This document shows, piece by piece, positions 1 through 7,520 of a stretch of DNA of 64,000 nucleotides (positions are counted from its first letter, which is position 1; each line of letters starts with the position of its first letter). Made by a program: the position numbers and the translations under genes. Origin of the DNA: Flavihumibacter petaseus NBRC 106054 (lineage in GTDB: Bacteria; Bacteroidota; Bacteroidia; Chitinophagales; Chitinophagaceae); the NCBI RefSeq assembly GCF_000974785.1, contig NZ_BBWV01000002.1:186001-250000 (forward strand), in the 5' to 3' direction. Below the pieces are notes generated by a model, which ran no database searches, was not told the DNA's origin, and saw nothing but the letters and a program-made list of their open reading frames with translations.

Positions 1-2
1 AC

Positions 3-92
3 GGGATGGTAGTGGCATTCGCCAAGCAGGTCGCCGGCGCCCTCACAGGGCAGACACTCGACGATTCCGTCGAAGGAAAATTATTGCCGTAG
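3..92 (+). CDS. 3' end of an unidentified protein (partial)
   Basis: An open frame enters from the left edge of the window and runs 29 codons to a TAG at 90-92. The visible residues include VVAFAKQVAGALTGQTL and end in EGKLLP. The codon use looks like that of the downstream genes, so this is probably the C-terminus of a real protein whose body lies outside the window. The fragment is too short to assign to a family, and an internal ATG at position 6 cannot be excluded as a start. Confidence 0.45.
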   Translation, partial: GMVVAFAKQVAGALTGQTLDDSVEGKLLP

Positions 93-145
93 AATACGAC
101 CGCGGAATGCTATTTTAGCCATAAGTTTTCATCAATTGAAATTTT

Positions 146-355
146 ATGGCTGAGATCGGCATTCTTGTTTACATCGTTTCCTGTATTATGATACTGGTGG
201 CCGCTGTTTTCCTCGCCAGGTGGATTCTCCGGGTTGATAAGATCGTTAAAGGCAACGATGCGATTATTGAGCTTTTGGCCGAGCTGGCGAAAAAGGATGG
301 GGTAGAAAGTGAGCAGATTGAACGGATCAGGAACAGGTATCAACAGCCAATGTAA
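146..355 (+). CDS. small single-pass membrane protein, unknown function
   Basis: A 69-residue protein begins with one hydrophobic helix (about residues 5-25, rich in I, V and A), followed by a charged, helix-prone tail with Lys/Glu pairs. The layout suggests an inner-membrane anchor with a short cytoplasmic helix. Its stop overlaps the start of the next gene in the sequence TAATG, so the two are probably translationally coupled. I do not recognise a family. The frame is preferred over the opposite-strand frame at 110-436 because it has a natural membrane-protein composition and a coupled neighbour. Confidence 0.6.
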   Translation: MAEIGILVYIVSCIMILVAAVFLARWILRVDKIVKGNDAIIELLAELAKKDGVESEQIERIRNRYQQPM

Positions 356-815
356 TGCGTGGTCTATTGGTTGGATTAATCTTATTAGCCACCTCCTGCC
401 AACATGAGAGGCCAGGCGATGCATTTCTGAAGGCATCGCAGCGATTGGATAATGGCGACATTGCTTTTCTGAAAAAGCTCCAGCTGGAAGATAGTTTTAT
501 TATCCTATCCGATTCGGCTGAGTGTTTTTTTGATAGGGAAAAGAGACTGATATTTTCCAGGTTATTAATTTCACAAGCCTCACTGGATGCCGCAGGATAC
601 CGCGATTTTGATTTCACTTATGTCGGGGATCTTTCGGAGGCAAGAATTTCCTAACCTATTATATAGGACAGGCAGCATTTGGCTACGGATCTGTAACTGG
701 TTTTGATACCAGTAGCTATACACATACCGCCAGGCGTTGTGGCTCATGGGGCTGTATCCTGGAAGTGTACAATGATGGGAACAAAGTTATGGACAAAGAG
801 GAAAGCAGGAGGTAG
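355..815 (+). pseudogene. lipoprotein gene split by a -1 frameshift
   Basis: The first part (355-654) starts with a lipoprotein signal ending in LLATSC, then a charged domain, and stops at TAA 652-654. Directly across this stop, in the frame one base back, an open frame continues from about 612 to TAG 813-815. It reads as natural protein (NFLTYYIGQAAFGYG, then RRCGSWGCILEVYNDGNK). The upstream part of that second frame is closed by TGA at 609-611, so the shift lies between 612 and 651. I see no X XXY YYZ slippery heptamer there, so a single-base deletion or a sequencing error is more likely than programmed frameshifting. The intact product would be about 153 residues, a small secreted lipoprotein of unknown function. 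Confidence 0.6.
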
Positions 816-864
816 ACTAACGTGTGAATAAAAGTGTAACTTTCAACGTACAAATACCTGGACA

Positions 865-1242
865 ATGAAAAAAGTAACGGGCATCGGCGGTGTCTTTTTC
901 AAATGCAAAGATCCCAAGGCAATGAATGAATGGTACCAGAAGAACCTTGGCATAGATGCGGGTCAGTATGGTGCTTCATTTGAATGGTATGAAGATGCGG
1001 AGGGCACGAAAAAGGGATTAACCCAATGGGCAACATTCCCCGATACGTCCAAATACTTTGATCCTTCGGATAAGGGTTTCATGATCAACTACAGGGTGGA
1101 GAACCTAGAAGTACTGGTCGGTGAACTGAAAGCCGGCGGTGTTACAATACTGGACGCTATCGAAACTTACGATTACGGCAAGTTTGTACATATTCTGGAT
1201 GCTGAAGGGAACAAGATCCAGTTGTGGGAGCCGATTGATTAA
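865..1242 (+). CDS. VOC-fold (glyoxalase/bleomycin-resistance-like) protein
   Basis: The 125-residue protein has the two-repeat beta-alpha-beta-beta-beta layout of the vicinal oxygen chelate superfamily. The opening strand GGVFFKCKDP leads into a helix with NEWYQKNLGI, and the end strand is NKIQLWEP, where the Glu is the usual C-terminal metal ligand. The first metal position, normally His or Gln, is Phe or Lys here, so metal binding is uncertain. The family contains glyoxalases, dioxygenases and antibiotic-binding proteins, and the reaction cannot be predicted. It stands alone between decayed genes. The start ATG follows an A-rich stretch without a strong ribosome binding site. Confidence 0.85.
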   Translation: MKKVTGIGGVFFKCKDPKAMNEWYQKNLGIDAGQYGASFEWYEDAEGTKKGLTQWATFPDTSKYFDPSDKGFMINYRVENLEVLVGELKAGGVTILDAIETYDYGKFVHILDAEGNKIQLWEPID

Positions 1243-1253
1243 GCAGTGTATAA

Positions 1254-1451
1254 ATTGACCATGTTGTTCACCATGCCTTCAATAGTGGCTTAGTTCGGAT
1301 TTATTCCGGGTCGATTGTTCTGGAAAGTGTGTCACAGCAGTTTAAAATGCCATTTGATAAGGTGCCCAGGGGCTGGAAAACGATCTGTACATTTTCGTAT
1401 GATGATAGTGGGAATGAGAAGCCTGGGAGGATACTGATAATTTCATTGTAG
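1254..1451 (+). pseudogene. start-less coding remnant
   Basis: After an in-frame stop at 1251-1253 there are 65 open codons to TAG 1449-1451 with protein-like content (GSIVLESVSQQFKMPF, then VPRGWKTICTFSYDDSGN). There is no ATG, GTG or TTG placed sensibly with a ribosome binding site; the only internal ATG would leave about 37 residues. It looks like the 3' end of a gene whose 5' part was deleted. The opposite-strand frame at 1301-1489 is read as its shadow. No family is assigned. Confidence 0.3.
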
Positions 1452-1815
1452 TTTCTGATTGATGATTTTATAAAGCTGTTCATGCTCACTTGCGCTTGAG
1501 AAAATATTCTTAAAACAATTTAACCAGAATATTCTGATTCCCTGGTCAAAGGAAAAGTGGCATTACCGGTTGGTCACCATATTTCTGGCAGTATAAATTA
1601 TCTTCTTCTGAATAGATTTCTGACAACACAAAAAATCACTTGCGCCTCTGCACCTTGGCGAACTTTGCGTGAAAAAAACAAAACCGCGTGAACCATGAGC
1701 TTAGTGACCGAACTTGGAGGAAAAAACACCCCAAGTGCAATTTGCATGCCCGGAGATTTAAACATTAAAGGCACTTTTAATGCCCGGGAAAACTTCGAAT
1801 GGCTAATATTAGCCC
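1452..1815. other. spacer with one dispersed repeat copy
   Basis: Apart from the dispersed repeat at 1639-1692, I see no convincing gene, RNA or hairpin in this stretch. A 56-codon open frame at 1695-1865 overlaps the next gene and is not supported. Confidence 0.5.
1639..1692 (+). repeat. dispersed GCGCC/TTTGCGTGAA repeat, copy 1
   Basis: The stretch contains CTTGCGCCTCTGCACCTTGG followed by CGAACTTTGCGTGAAA and a shorter echo CCGCGTGAA. The same order of modules (gcgcct, then ttg, then ctttgcgtgaaa) recurs at 5714, 21713, 21876 and 23551, always in intergenic DNA. This is direct sequence similarity read by eye. The orientation is defined by the TTTGCGTGAAA end pointing right. Confidence 0.65.
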
Positions 1816-2079
1816 ATGATTTCCTACGAAGTACCCAAACTGCTTACGGTAGATCAGCTGAATAAATACTTCGGCAAACTGCTTCATATAACCTGCGGGG
1901 GAGAAGAGCTGTCGGTCAGGATAATTGGTGTCCGTAAAGACAATAATAATTCACAGTACATTACTGAACTGAAATTCTGGCAATTTGAAAACGGCGGACA
2001 TAAACTGAAGATCCTTCGCGTGGAAGATCATTTTTCCATAGAAGGGGAGCCTGTGTTTGTCAAGACAGTATTTAATTAG
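1816..2079 (+). CDS. hypothetical protein, 87 residues
   Basis: The frame begins at ATG 1816 and encodes a soluble, mixed alpha/beta-type small protein with no signal peptide and no cysteine-rich or helix-turn-helix motif. Residues 25-50 alternate hydrophobic and charged positions, as in a beta hairpin. It converges on the AraC-type regulator with 25 bp between the stops and no terminator hairpin. I do not recognise a family. It could be a small regulatory or structural protein, but nothing in the context says which. Confidence 0.5.
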   Translation: MISYEVPKLLTVDQLNKYFGKLLHITCGGEELSVRIIGVRKDNNNSQYITELKFWQFENGGHKLKILRVEDHFSIEGEPVFVKTVFN

Positions 2080-2104
2080 GTAGGGTGTTTATCCGTTTAT
2101 AGGT

Positions 2105-3337
2105 TTAGAAGTTGCCTTTCTGCAGATTTCTGGCATAGGCTGAGGGTGTGGCTCCGGTTACTTTCTTGAAAGCCTGCGTGAACGTGTTGCGGTTGTTGAA
2201 TCCGCTCTGGCGCGCCAGTGTTTCGAGGGTATATTTTCCGGCATCTTCACCATTCATGAGGGTCAGACAGTACCGGATCCGGTAAGTATTGACAAAATCG
2301 TTGAAATTCATTTTTTCTTCTTCATTCATGTAAAGGGAAATATACTGTGCGGGAATGCCTGTTTCCAGGGATAATTTCGGCAGGGTGTACTGTTGTTGGA
2401 GAAAGGGTTGCCGGAGGGAGAAATGTTCCCGGATGGCAGCTGCAATTTCCTGTTGTTTTTCCTGGGTGAGGCCGGGCGGTTTGGTACGGCCGGGATAGAT
2501 ATGGGCGGCTGCGAACGTCGAAGTGTTTTCGGTTATGCCTTCGGGATGTTTGAGCTGGTACAGGAATTCCGGGAAGAAAAAAAGTGCTGCCGCAGCCAGG
2601 GCGCAAATGCCGCCAATCATGAACAGGTAGATCATGTATTCATAAGCCGCGTATTCCTCACCCAGGAGACTCAGGGGCGGGATGATGAACGTGGTGACCT
2701 GGCAGGTGAGGAATACCATCAGCCAGGTGATGAGTTTTTTGTTCTTTTCCCGGAACCCGCCGTCATTGGGCTGATAGAAGCTCCGGAGCAGGCGCAGCTG
2801 GAGAAACCAGTAAAATGCAGCGAGCCCGTATTTCAGGGTCAGGTAGAAGCCGGCGGGAAAGACGGCACTTTCGCGAAACAGGATGATCGAATAGCCGAGC
2901 CCGCCAGACTGGAGGGCTTTCATTTTTTCTGCACCACTCCATAAAAAGAACGGGGTAAAATCCAGGATATAGATCAGCGGCGGAAGAAAATGCCAGGCAT
3001 CCCGCCAGGAAGGATTTCCGTTACCGGTAACCGAGCGCATATACATCCAGCCAACAGGAATATAGCAGAAGATGGCAATGATGCCTGTCCGGTACAGGTG
3101 GGGCACCTCGTAGATCAGTCCGCTTGCCACCAGGTAGGTCAAGAAAACCGGGTAGGCCAGCAGCGCAAAGTAGCGGCTCAACAGGCGGGCTGGCGTCGCC
3201 TCCTTTGGAGCATATGCCCGGAGGAGCAGGGCTACCAGCAGGCTGAAGACTCCTGTCAGCAGGAGACTGGCTTTATAATATAATGGTATCACCAGATAAA
3301 TATATAAAAATGATAATGTCTCTGGGAATTTGCTCAA
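2105..3337 (-). CDS. AraC-family regulator with seven-helix membrane domain
   Basis: The N-terminal 250 residues contain seven hydrophobic segments, from about residue 10 to about 250. A linker follows, then a C-terminal AraC/XylS double helix-turn-helix domain at about 300-405, with the family pattern TLETLARQSGFNNRNTFTQA and the closing KKVTGATPSAYA. Membrane-tethered AraC proteins of this build are common in Bacteroidota and are thought to pass an extracellular or membrane signal directly to DNA. The gene is divergent from the DUF1254 lipoprotein gene across a 128-bp spacer, so that gene and the OmpA gene behind it are the natural candidate targets. The ligand is unknown. Confidence 0.85.
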   Translation of the reverse strand: MSKFPETLSFLYIYLVIPLYYKASLLLTGVFSLLVALLLRAYAPKEATPARLLSRYFALLAYPVFLTYLVASGLIYEVPHLYRTGIIAIFCYIPVGWMYMRSVTGNGNPSWRDAWHFLPPLIYILDFTPFFLWSGAEKMKALQSGGLGYSIILFRESAVFPAGFYLTLKYGLAAFYWFLQLRLLRSFYQPNDGGFREKNKKLITWLMVFLTCQVTTFIIPPLSLLGEEYAAYEYMIYLFMIGGICALAAAALFFFPEFLYQLKHPEGITENTSTFAAAHIYPGRTKPPGLTQEKQQEIAAAIREHFSLRQPFLQQQYTLPKLSLETGIPAQYISLYMNEEEKMNFNDFVNTYRIRYCLTLMNGEDAGKYTLETLARQSGFNNRNTFTQAFKKVTGATPSAYARNLQKGNF

Positions 3338-3465
3338 AATGGCGCATTCTTGGCAGGCCGCCTGTCTCTTAAACAGGGCGGATTTGCCATCACCACCTAA
3401 TATTGTTCCGTTCCTCTGATCAGTAGTGCAAACAGTTATTTCATTTTTTCATTAAATCAACTTTA

Positions 3466-4944
3466 ATGTTTTCACTGATCAATTCACTGAACCGAATGGG
3501 AAAGTTTCCAACCTTCCTGGTGGCCCTTGCCATGTTGTTAATGAGCCTATCCTGCGGCTCCTCTCCGGAAAAGAAAGCGGATGAAGCCGGAACGACGGAC
3601 GGCGTAACATCCGGCACCCTGGATGCCGCGTCCGTTGAACTTCTGAAAAAAGCTTATCTCTTCGGATTTCCGCTGGTGGTAATGGATGCCAGCCGCCAGG
3701 TTATGACGAATGTAACTGCCCCGGTGACCGCGGGCAGATTGCTGGCCCCGGTGAACCAGTTCGCCAATGCCCAGACTTTCCCTGACGACAAATTCAGAGA
3801 TGTGGTAAGGCCCAACTGTGACACTTATTATTCCATGGGATGGCTGGACCTGGGATCCGATGCCATAGTTGTGGAGCTCCCGGCAACCAATGACCGCTAT
3901 TATTTATTTCCCATGCTCGACGCCTGGACCAATGTCTTTTTTTCACCCGGTACCCGTACTACCGGGAACAAGGCACAGCGTTACCTGGTCACCGGGCCTG
4001 GCTGGTCGGGCACCGTTCCCGCGGGATTGGAGCAGGTGAAAGCGCCTACGGATATAGTTTGGGTCATCGGGCGTGTGCAGGTCAACAGCGCAAAAGACGG
4101 CGCGACTACCGTAAAAAAGATCCAGCAGGGCTTTAAACTGGTACCGCTGGCTGCTTATGGCAAGCCCTATACACCGGTGCCGGGAAAGGTTGATCCCGCC
4201 GTTCCGAAAATGGCGCCCAATGATATCGTAACGGGTATGTCGGCCACCGATTATTTCAACAGGCTGAATGCCCTGATGGTCAAAAATCCCCCTGCAGCAG
4301 CAGATGCAGCTTTACTGAAAGAACTGGAAACCCTGGGTATCGGGCCGGGTAAGCAGTTTGATGCGGGCAAATTGTCTGCGGCGCTCCAGGATTCATTGAA
4401 AGCCCTGCCGGGCTGGGGGAAAAATGAGTTGTCCAGCCACGGTATGTCACACGGAAAATCGGAAAACGGCTGGGTGGTGAACAGGGGCCTGGGGGATTAT
4501 GGTACCAATTACCCGTTTCGTGCCGGTGTTTCCTATGGCGGACTGGGTGCAAACCTGGATGCAGATGCCATCTATCCTGCCTCACAGGTGGACGGGGACG
4601 GTGAGCCCTATGACGGATCAAAGCACGATTATGTGCTTCATTTCGGAAAAGGACAAACGCCGCCGTCAAAAGCATTCTGGAGCCTGACCCTGTACGACCC
4701 CGAAGGTTTTCTGAGTACTAACGTTCTGAACCGGTTTGCTATCGGTGACCGTGATCCGATAAAGAAAAATGTCGATGGTTCTACCGATATTTATATCAGC
4801 AAAAACAAACCGTCGCCCGACAAAACCGCCAACTGGCTTCCGGCACCCAATGGACCTTTCAACCTCCTGCTTCGCGTATACTGGCCCAAAGAAGACATGA
4901 TCTCCGGCTCCTGGAAAACACCACCAGTACAAAAAGTAAAATAA
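3466..4944 (+). CDS. DUF1254/DUF1214 lipoprotein
   Basis: A 492-residue protein begins with a lipoprotein signal (LLMSLSCGSS), so it is exported and lipid-anchored. The middle (about residues 55-190) matches the DUF1254 pattern with DTYYSMGWLDL and PMLDAWTNVFFSPG. The C-terminal 110 residues match DUF1214 (FWSLTLYDPEGFL, then WLPAPNGPFNLLLRVYWP). Proteins with this pair are widespread in bacteria and of unknown function. It lies 6 bp before the OmpA lipoprotein gene, so the two form an operon, and it is divergent from the membrane AraC regulator. An alternative start at the Met in NRMGKF (residue 11) would also give a good signal peptide. Confidence 0.88.
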   Translation: MFSLINSLNRMGKFPTFLVALAMLLMSLSCGSSPEKKADEAGTTDGVTSGTLDAASVELLKKAYLFGFPLVVMDASRQVMTNVTAPVTAGRLLAPVNQFANAQTFPDDKFRDVVRPNCDTYYSMGWLDLGSDAIVVELPATNDRYYLFPMLDAWTNVFFSPGTRTTGNKAQRYLVTGPGWSGTVPAGLEQVKAPTDIVWVIGRVQVNSAKDGATTVKKIQQGFKLVPLAAYGKPYTPVPGKVDPAVPKMAPNDIVTGMSATDYFNRLNALMVKNPPAAADAALLKELETLGIGPGKQFDAGKLSAALQDSLKALPGWGKNELSSHGMSHGKSENGWVVNRGLGDYGTNYPFRAGVSYGGLGANLDADAIYPASQVDGDGEPYDGSKHDYVLHFGKGQTPPSKAFWSLTLYDPEGFLSTNVLNRFAIGDRDPIKKNVDGSTDIYISKNKPSPDKTANWLPAPNGPFNLLLRVYWPKEDMISGSWKTPPVQKVK

Positions 4945-4950
4945 TCAAAC

Positions 4951-5715
4951 ATGTCACTCATGAAAAAATCAACGTCATGGCTGGTTGCGGGAATGCTATG
5001 TACCGCACCATTCTTATTCTCCTGTGGTACCAGTAAGAAACTGAAAGCTGCCCAGGAGGAAAATGCGCAACTACAATCCACCATCTCTTCGCTGAACGCC
5101 GACAAGGAAAAACTTACGGCTGACCTGGCGAAGGCCAACAGTGCTACAGAACAGGCCAACAGTACACTGGCGTCCTACCGTTCCGAATGCGAAGCAACGA
5201 AAGCCAAGCTGGCAGCGGGACAGGCAATTATCGACGACTACCGGCAACGGCAGGAAGCGGTCAACAAAAAACTCGAAGAAGCGCTTACTGATTTCAACGA
5301 CAAAGGCGTGGATGTTTACCTCAAAGACAACCAGGTTTATATCAGCATGGGCACCAGCCTGCTGTACAAAACCGGTAGTGCACAGCTGAGCCCGGCAGGA
5401 AAAGAAGCGCTGAAAACTGTAGCGGCTGCGGTAAATGATTATCCTGATCTTAAAATGATTGTTGTAGGACATACAGATACCATGCACGTGAAAGGGGTTG
5501 CAGACAACTGGGGCCTCAGCACGGAAAGAGCCAATGTGGTGGTGCGCGAGCTGGTAAAAGATGGCGTTACACCGGCGAGGCTGACTGCTGCCGGCCAGGG
5601 CAAATTCAATCCGATTGCTGCAAATGATACTAAAGAAGGCATGGCCTCCAACCGGCGCACGGAGATCATCCTGTTGCCGAACCTGGAGAAGCTGTGGGAT
5701 AGTTCCAAACAGTGA
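4951..5715 (+). CDS. OmpA-family peptidoglycan-associated lipoprotein
   Basis: Residues 1-25 form a lipoprotein signal with lipobox LFSC. Residues 30-110 are Ala/Glu/Lys-rich and predicted coiled coil. Residues about 130-245 are an OmpA-like domain with the peptidoglycan-binding signature VVGHTDTMH, the helix LSTERANVVVRELV and the closing ASNRRTEI. Such proteins tie the outer membrane to the cell wall. The start is either the first Met or the fourth residue, MKKSTSW. The gene follows the DUF1254 lipoprotein by 6 bp and ends before a strong terminator at 5768-5808, which closes the operon. Confidence 0.92.
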   Translation: MSLMKKSTSWLVAGMLCTAPFLFSCGTSKKLKAAQEENAQLQSTISSLNADKEKLTADLAKANSATEQANSTLASYRSECEATKAKLAAGQAIIDDYRQRQEAVNKKLEEALTDFNDKGVDVYLKDNQVYISMGTSLLYKTGSAQLSPAGKEALKTVAAAVNDYPDLKMIVVGHTDTMHVKGVADNWGLSTERANVVVRELVKDGVTPARLTAAGQGKFNPIAANDTKEGMASNRRTEIILLPNLEKLWDSSKQ

Positions 5716-5746
5716 GGCGCAAAGGTTCAAAGGCGCAAAGTTTTTT
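5714..5746 (-). repeat. dispersed repeat, copy 2 (reverse orientation)
   Basis: GAGGCGCAAAGGTTCAAAGG followed by CGCAAAG begins at the stop codon of the OmpA gene. Its reverse complement carries the same CTTTGCGCCTTTG modules as the copies at 1639, 21876 and 23551, but lacks the TTTGCGTGAAA end. It is a partial copy. Confidence 0.5.
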
Positions 5747-5767
5747 AGGATGAGTTTCAGAGAGGAA

Positions 5768-5808
5768 ATGAAGTTGTCTGTCAGTGATGACGGACGGCTT
5801 CATTTTTT
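5768..5808 (+). terminator. rho-independent terminator of the OmpA operon
   Basis: A 15-bp stem pairs 5768-5782 with 5789-5803, including G-U wobbles, around the loop AGTGAT. It is followed by a run of T to 5808. Confidence 0.85.
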
Positions 5809-5827
5809 GTTCCTGCCTGCAAACAAA

Positions 5828-6091
5828 TCACCGCTTTTTATACTGTAAAGAGAACGCAATAATAAGCATGTTGACAATTGCCGAGAAAGCATTCGTTATA
5901 ATGATCGGCCAGTCGCTTTTGAGCACGCCGTACCAGATCCAGCCACCGAGCCCGGCGAGCAACAGTACCAGCATGCCGCAGGAAAGATCATCTGCTTTTT
6001 TTTCCCTGATCAGTTTGATCAGTTGGGGAAGCAGGGAAATGCCGGTGCAAATGCCCGATCCGATCCCGACATATAAAGGAAGATTAGCCAT
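5828..6091 (-). CDS. SemiSWEET-type (PQ-loop/MtN3) transporter
   Basis: The protein is an 87-residue three-helix membrane protein starting MANLPLYVGIGSG. It contains the conserved proline-glutamine turn SLLPQLIKLIREKKADDLS and a third helix with IIITNAFSAIVN. This is the size and pattern of bacterial SemiSWEETs, which dimerise to move sugars across the inner membrane. An in-frame extension to 6121 is less likely because it adds residues with no counterpart in the family. It lies just behind the VIT-family gene on the same strand. The substrate cannot be read from sequence. Confidence 0.85.
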   Translation of the reverse strand: MANLPLYVGIGSGICTGISLLPQLIKLIREKKADDLSCGMLVLLLAGLGGWIWYGVLKSDWPIIITNAFSAIVNMLIIAFSLQYKKR

Positions 6092-6124
6092 CCGCTGCAT
6101 GATGCAAGCCAGGTGCCACAAGGA

Positions 6125-6820
6125 TTATGTTGCGCTGGTTCCGAAGATCCAGCCCGCCAGTGCAGTAATGCACATGGCGATTGTTCCCCAGAAGCAGATC
6201 CGGAGAATAGATTTTGCCACGGGCGATCCACCGCTGACAGCAGCAAAATAACCGGAACACCCCAGAAAGAATATGGCAGTGGCGTATTGCATTACCACCA
6301 TATGACGAACCGGAACTGTCAATGCGATGATCAGCGGAAAAATACCGCCGCACAAAAATGCTGCCGCAGAAGCGATGGCTGCCTGCAGGGGGCGGGCAGC
6401 AGTAAAGTCATTAATGCCAAGTTCATCCCTGGCATGAGCTTTCAATGCATCATGTTCCATCATGGTACGGGCTACCTGACGCGCGAGTTCAGGTGGCAAT
6501 CCGCGTGCCTCGTAGATTTTGGCCAGCTCTTCCAGCTCGGCATCAGGAATGGTGGCCAGTTCTTCCTTTTCCCGGCCGAGATCGGCTTTTTCCAGGTCCG
6601 CCTGCGAACTGACGGAAACATATTCACCCGCGGCCATGGAAAGTGCGCCGGCTATCAATGCTGAAATGGCAGCCAGCACAATCGGTTGTCTTTCCGTTCC
6701 GGCAGCCGCCACGCCGATAGCAACGCTGGCAGTAGACAGTATTCCGTCGTTGGATCCGAGCACCGCAGCACGTAGCCAGCTGATGCGTGTCATATAATGT
6801 TTCTCAGTAAATACAGGCAT
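6125..6820 (-). CDS. VIT/CCC1-family membrane transporter
   Basis: The 231-residue protein opens with EKHYMTRISWLRAAVLGSND, the signature start of VIT1/CCC1 proteins. Helix 2 has IAGALSMAAGEYVSVSSQ. The cytoplasmic insert is charged (LEKADLGREKEEL, then MMEHDALKAHARDELG), carries the acidic metal-binding helix region, and is followed by three more hydrophobic segments. Characterised family members carry Fe2+ or Mn2+ out of the cytoplasm. The gene is divergent from the ECF sigma gene across 58 bp and precedes the SemiSWEET gene by only a few bases. The metal is inferred from family knowledge. Confidence 0.9.
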   Translation of the reverse strand: MPVFTEKHYMTRISWLRAAVLGSNDGILSTASVAIGVAAAGTERQPIVLAAISALIAGALSMAAGEYVSVSSQADLEKADLGREKEELATIPDAELEELAKIYEARGLPPELARQVARTMMEHDALKAHARDELGINDFTAARPLQAAIASAAAFLCGGIFPLIIALTVPVRHMVVMQYATAIFFLGCSGYFAAVSGGSPVAKSILRICFWGTIAMCITALAGWIFGTSAT

Positions 6821-6878
6821 GGGTTGTAATTATGGAGATTAATGGTTCGATAATTTACCTATTTTTATCCGGCCCCGA

Positions 6879-7448
6879 ATGTTGGAAACTGCTGCTGAAC
6901 ATATCGAACCAGAACTGCTCCGTCAATTGAAAGCCGGCAGCGAGGCTGCATTTACAAGGATCTATCACCTTTATTGGGAACGCCTGTTCTTTATGGCCCA
7001 CAAACGGCTGGGCATGCGTGAAGATGCCCGGGAAGTGGTTCAGAATATTTTCCTGACGCTGTGGCAGAAAAAGGAATCGCTCGATATTCAATCGCTTCCG
7101 CTTTACCTGGGCGCAATGACCCGGTACGCGGTCTACCGCCACCTGGCCAACGAAAAGCGGCGGGAAAGCCACCTGAAACACCTGCAAAACAAGCAGGCCC
7201 GGTTCGTTGCCGAAACGATCGACCTGGAAAACAAGCAACTGATCGAAATTCTGACCCGTCTCAGTAATGATCTCCCGGAAAAATACCGGGTCGTGTTTAT
7301 TCATCATAAGCTGTTGGACCAACCACTGGAAGACGTGGCTGCCCGGCTGGGTGTATCTCCCCGTACTGCGGAGGCCTATGTCGCCCGCGTAATGGCCATC
7401 ATGCGGCAGCAAATGCAGAAACTGGCTTACGCTATTTTCATCTTTTAA
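6879..7448 (+). CDS. ECF (FecI-type) RNA polymerase sigma factor
   Basis: The 189-residue protein has sigma region 2 at about residues 24-95 (YHLYWERLFFMAHKRLG, EVVQNIFLTLWQ) and region 4 at about 125-180 (LPEKYRVVFIHHK, then ARLGVSPRTAEAYVARVM). It is the first gene of a FecI/FecR/SusC/SusD locus, a standard Bacteroidota arrangement. Glycan binding at the SusC receptor is relayed through the FecR protein to release the sigma factor, which then transcribes the receptor operon. FecR starts 72 bp downstream. It is the most likely activator of the genes from SusC to the GH89 enzyme. Confidence 0.93.
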   Translation: MLETAAEHIEPELLRQLKAGSEAAFTRIYHLYWERLFFMAHKRLGMREDAREVVQNIFLTLWQKKESLDIQSLPLYLGAMTRYAVYRHLANEKRRESHLKHLQNKQARFVAETIDLENKQLIEILTRLSNDLPEKYRVVFIHHKLLDQPLEDVAARLGVSPRTAEAYVARVMAIMRQQMQKLAYAIFIF

Positions 7449-7520
7449 ACTTTTTTTCGAAAAATCCTGAATTTCCTGCGTACAAAAAATGTGTTCATGT
7501 CTCTTATCTGAAAAAGGGAT

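Noticed and set aside
612-654. Programmed -1 frameshift in the small lipoprotein gene
   Set aside because: No slippery heptamer and no clear downstream stem-loop were found at the joint, so mutation or sequencing error is preferred.
1695-1865. 56-codon frame overlapping the gene at 1816
   Set aside because: It overlaps the better-supported 87-residue frame by 50 bp, begins right after a dispersed repeat and has no recognisable content.
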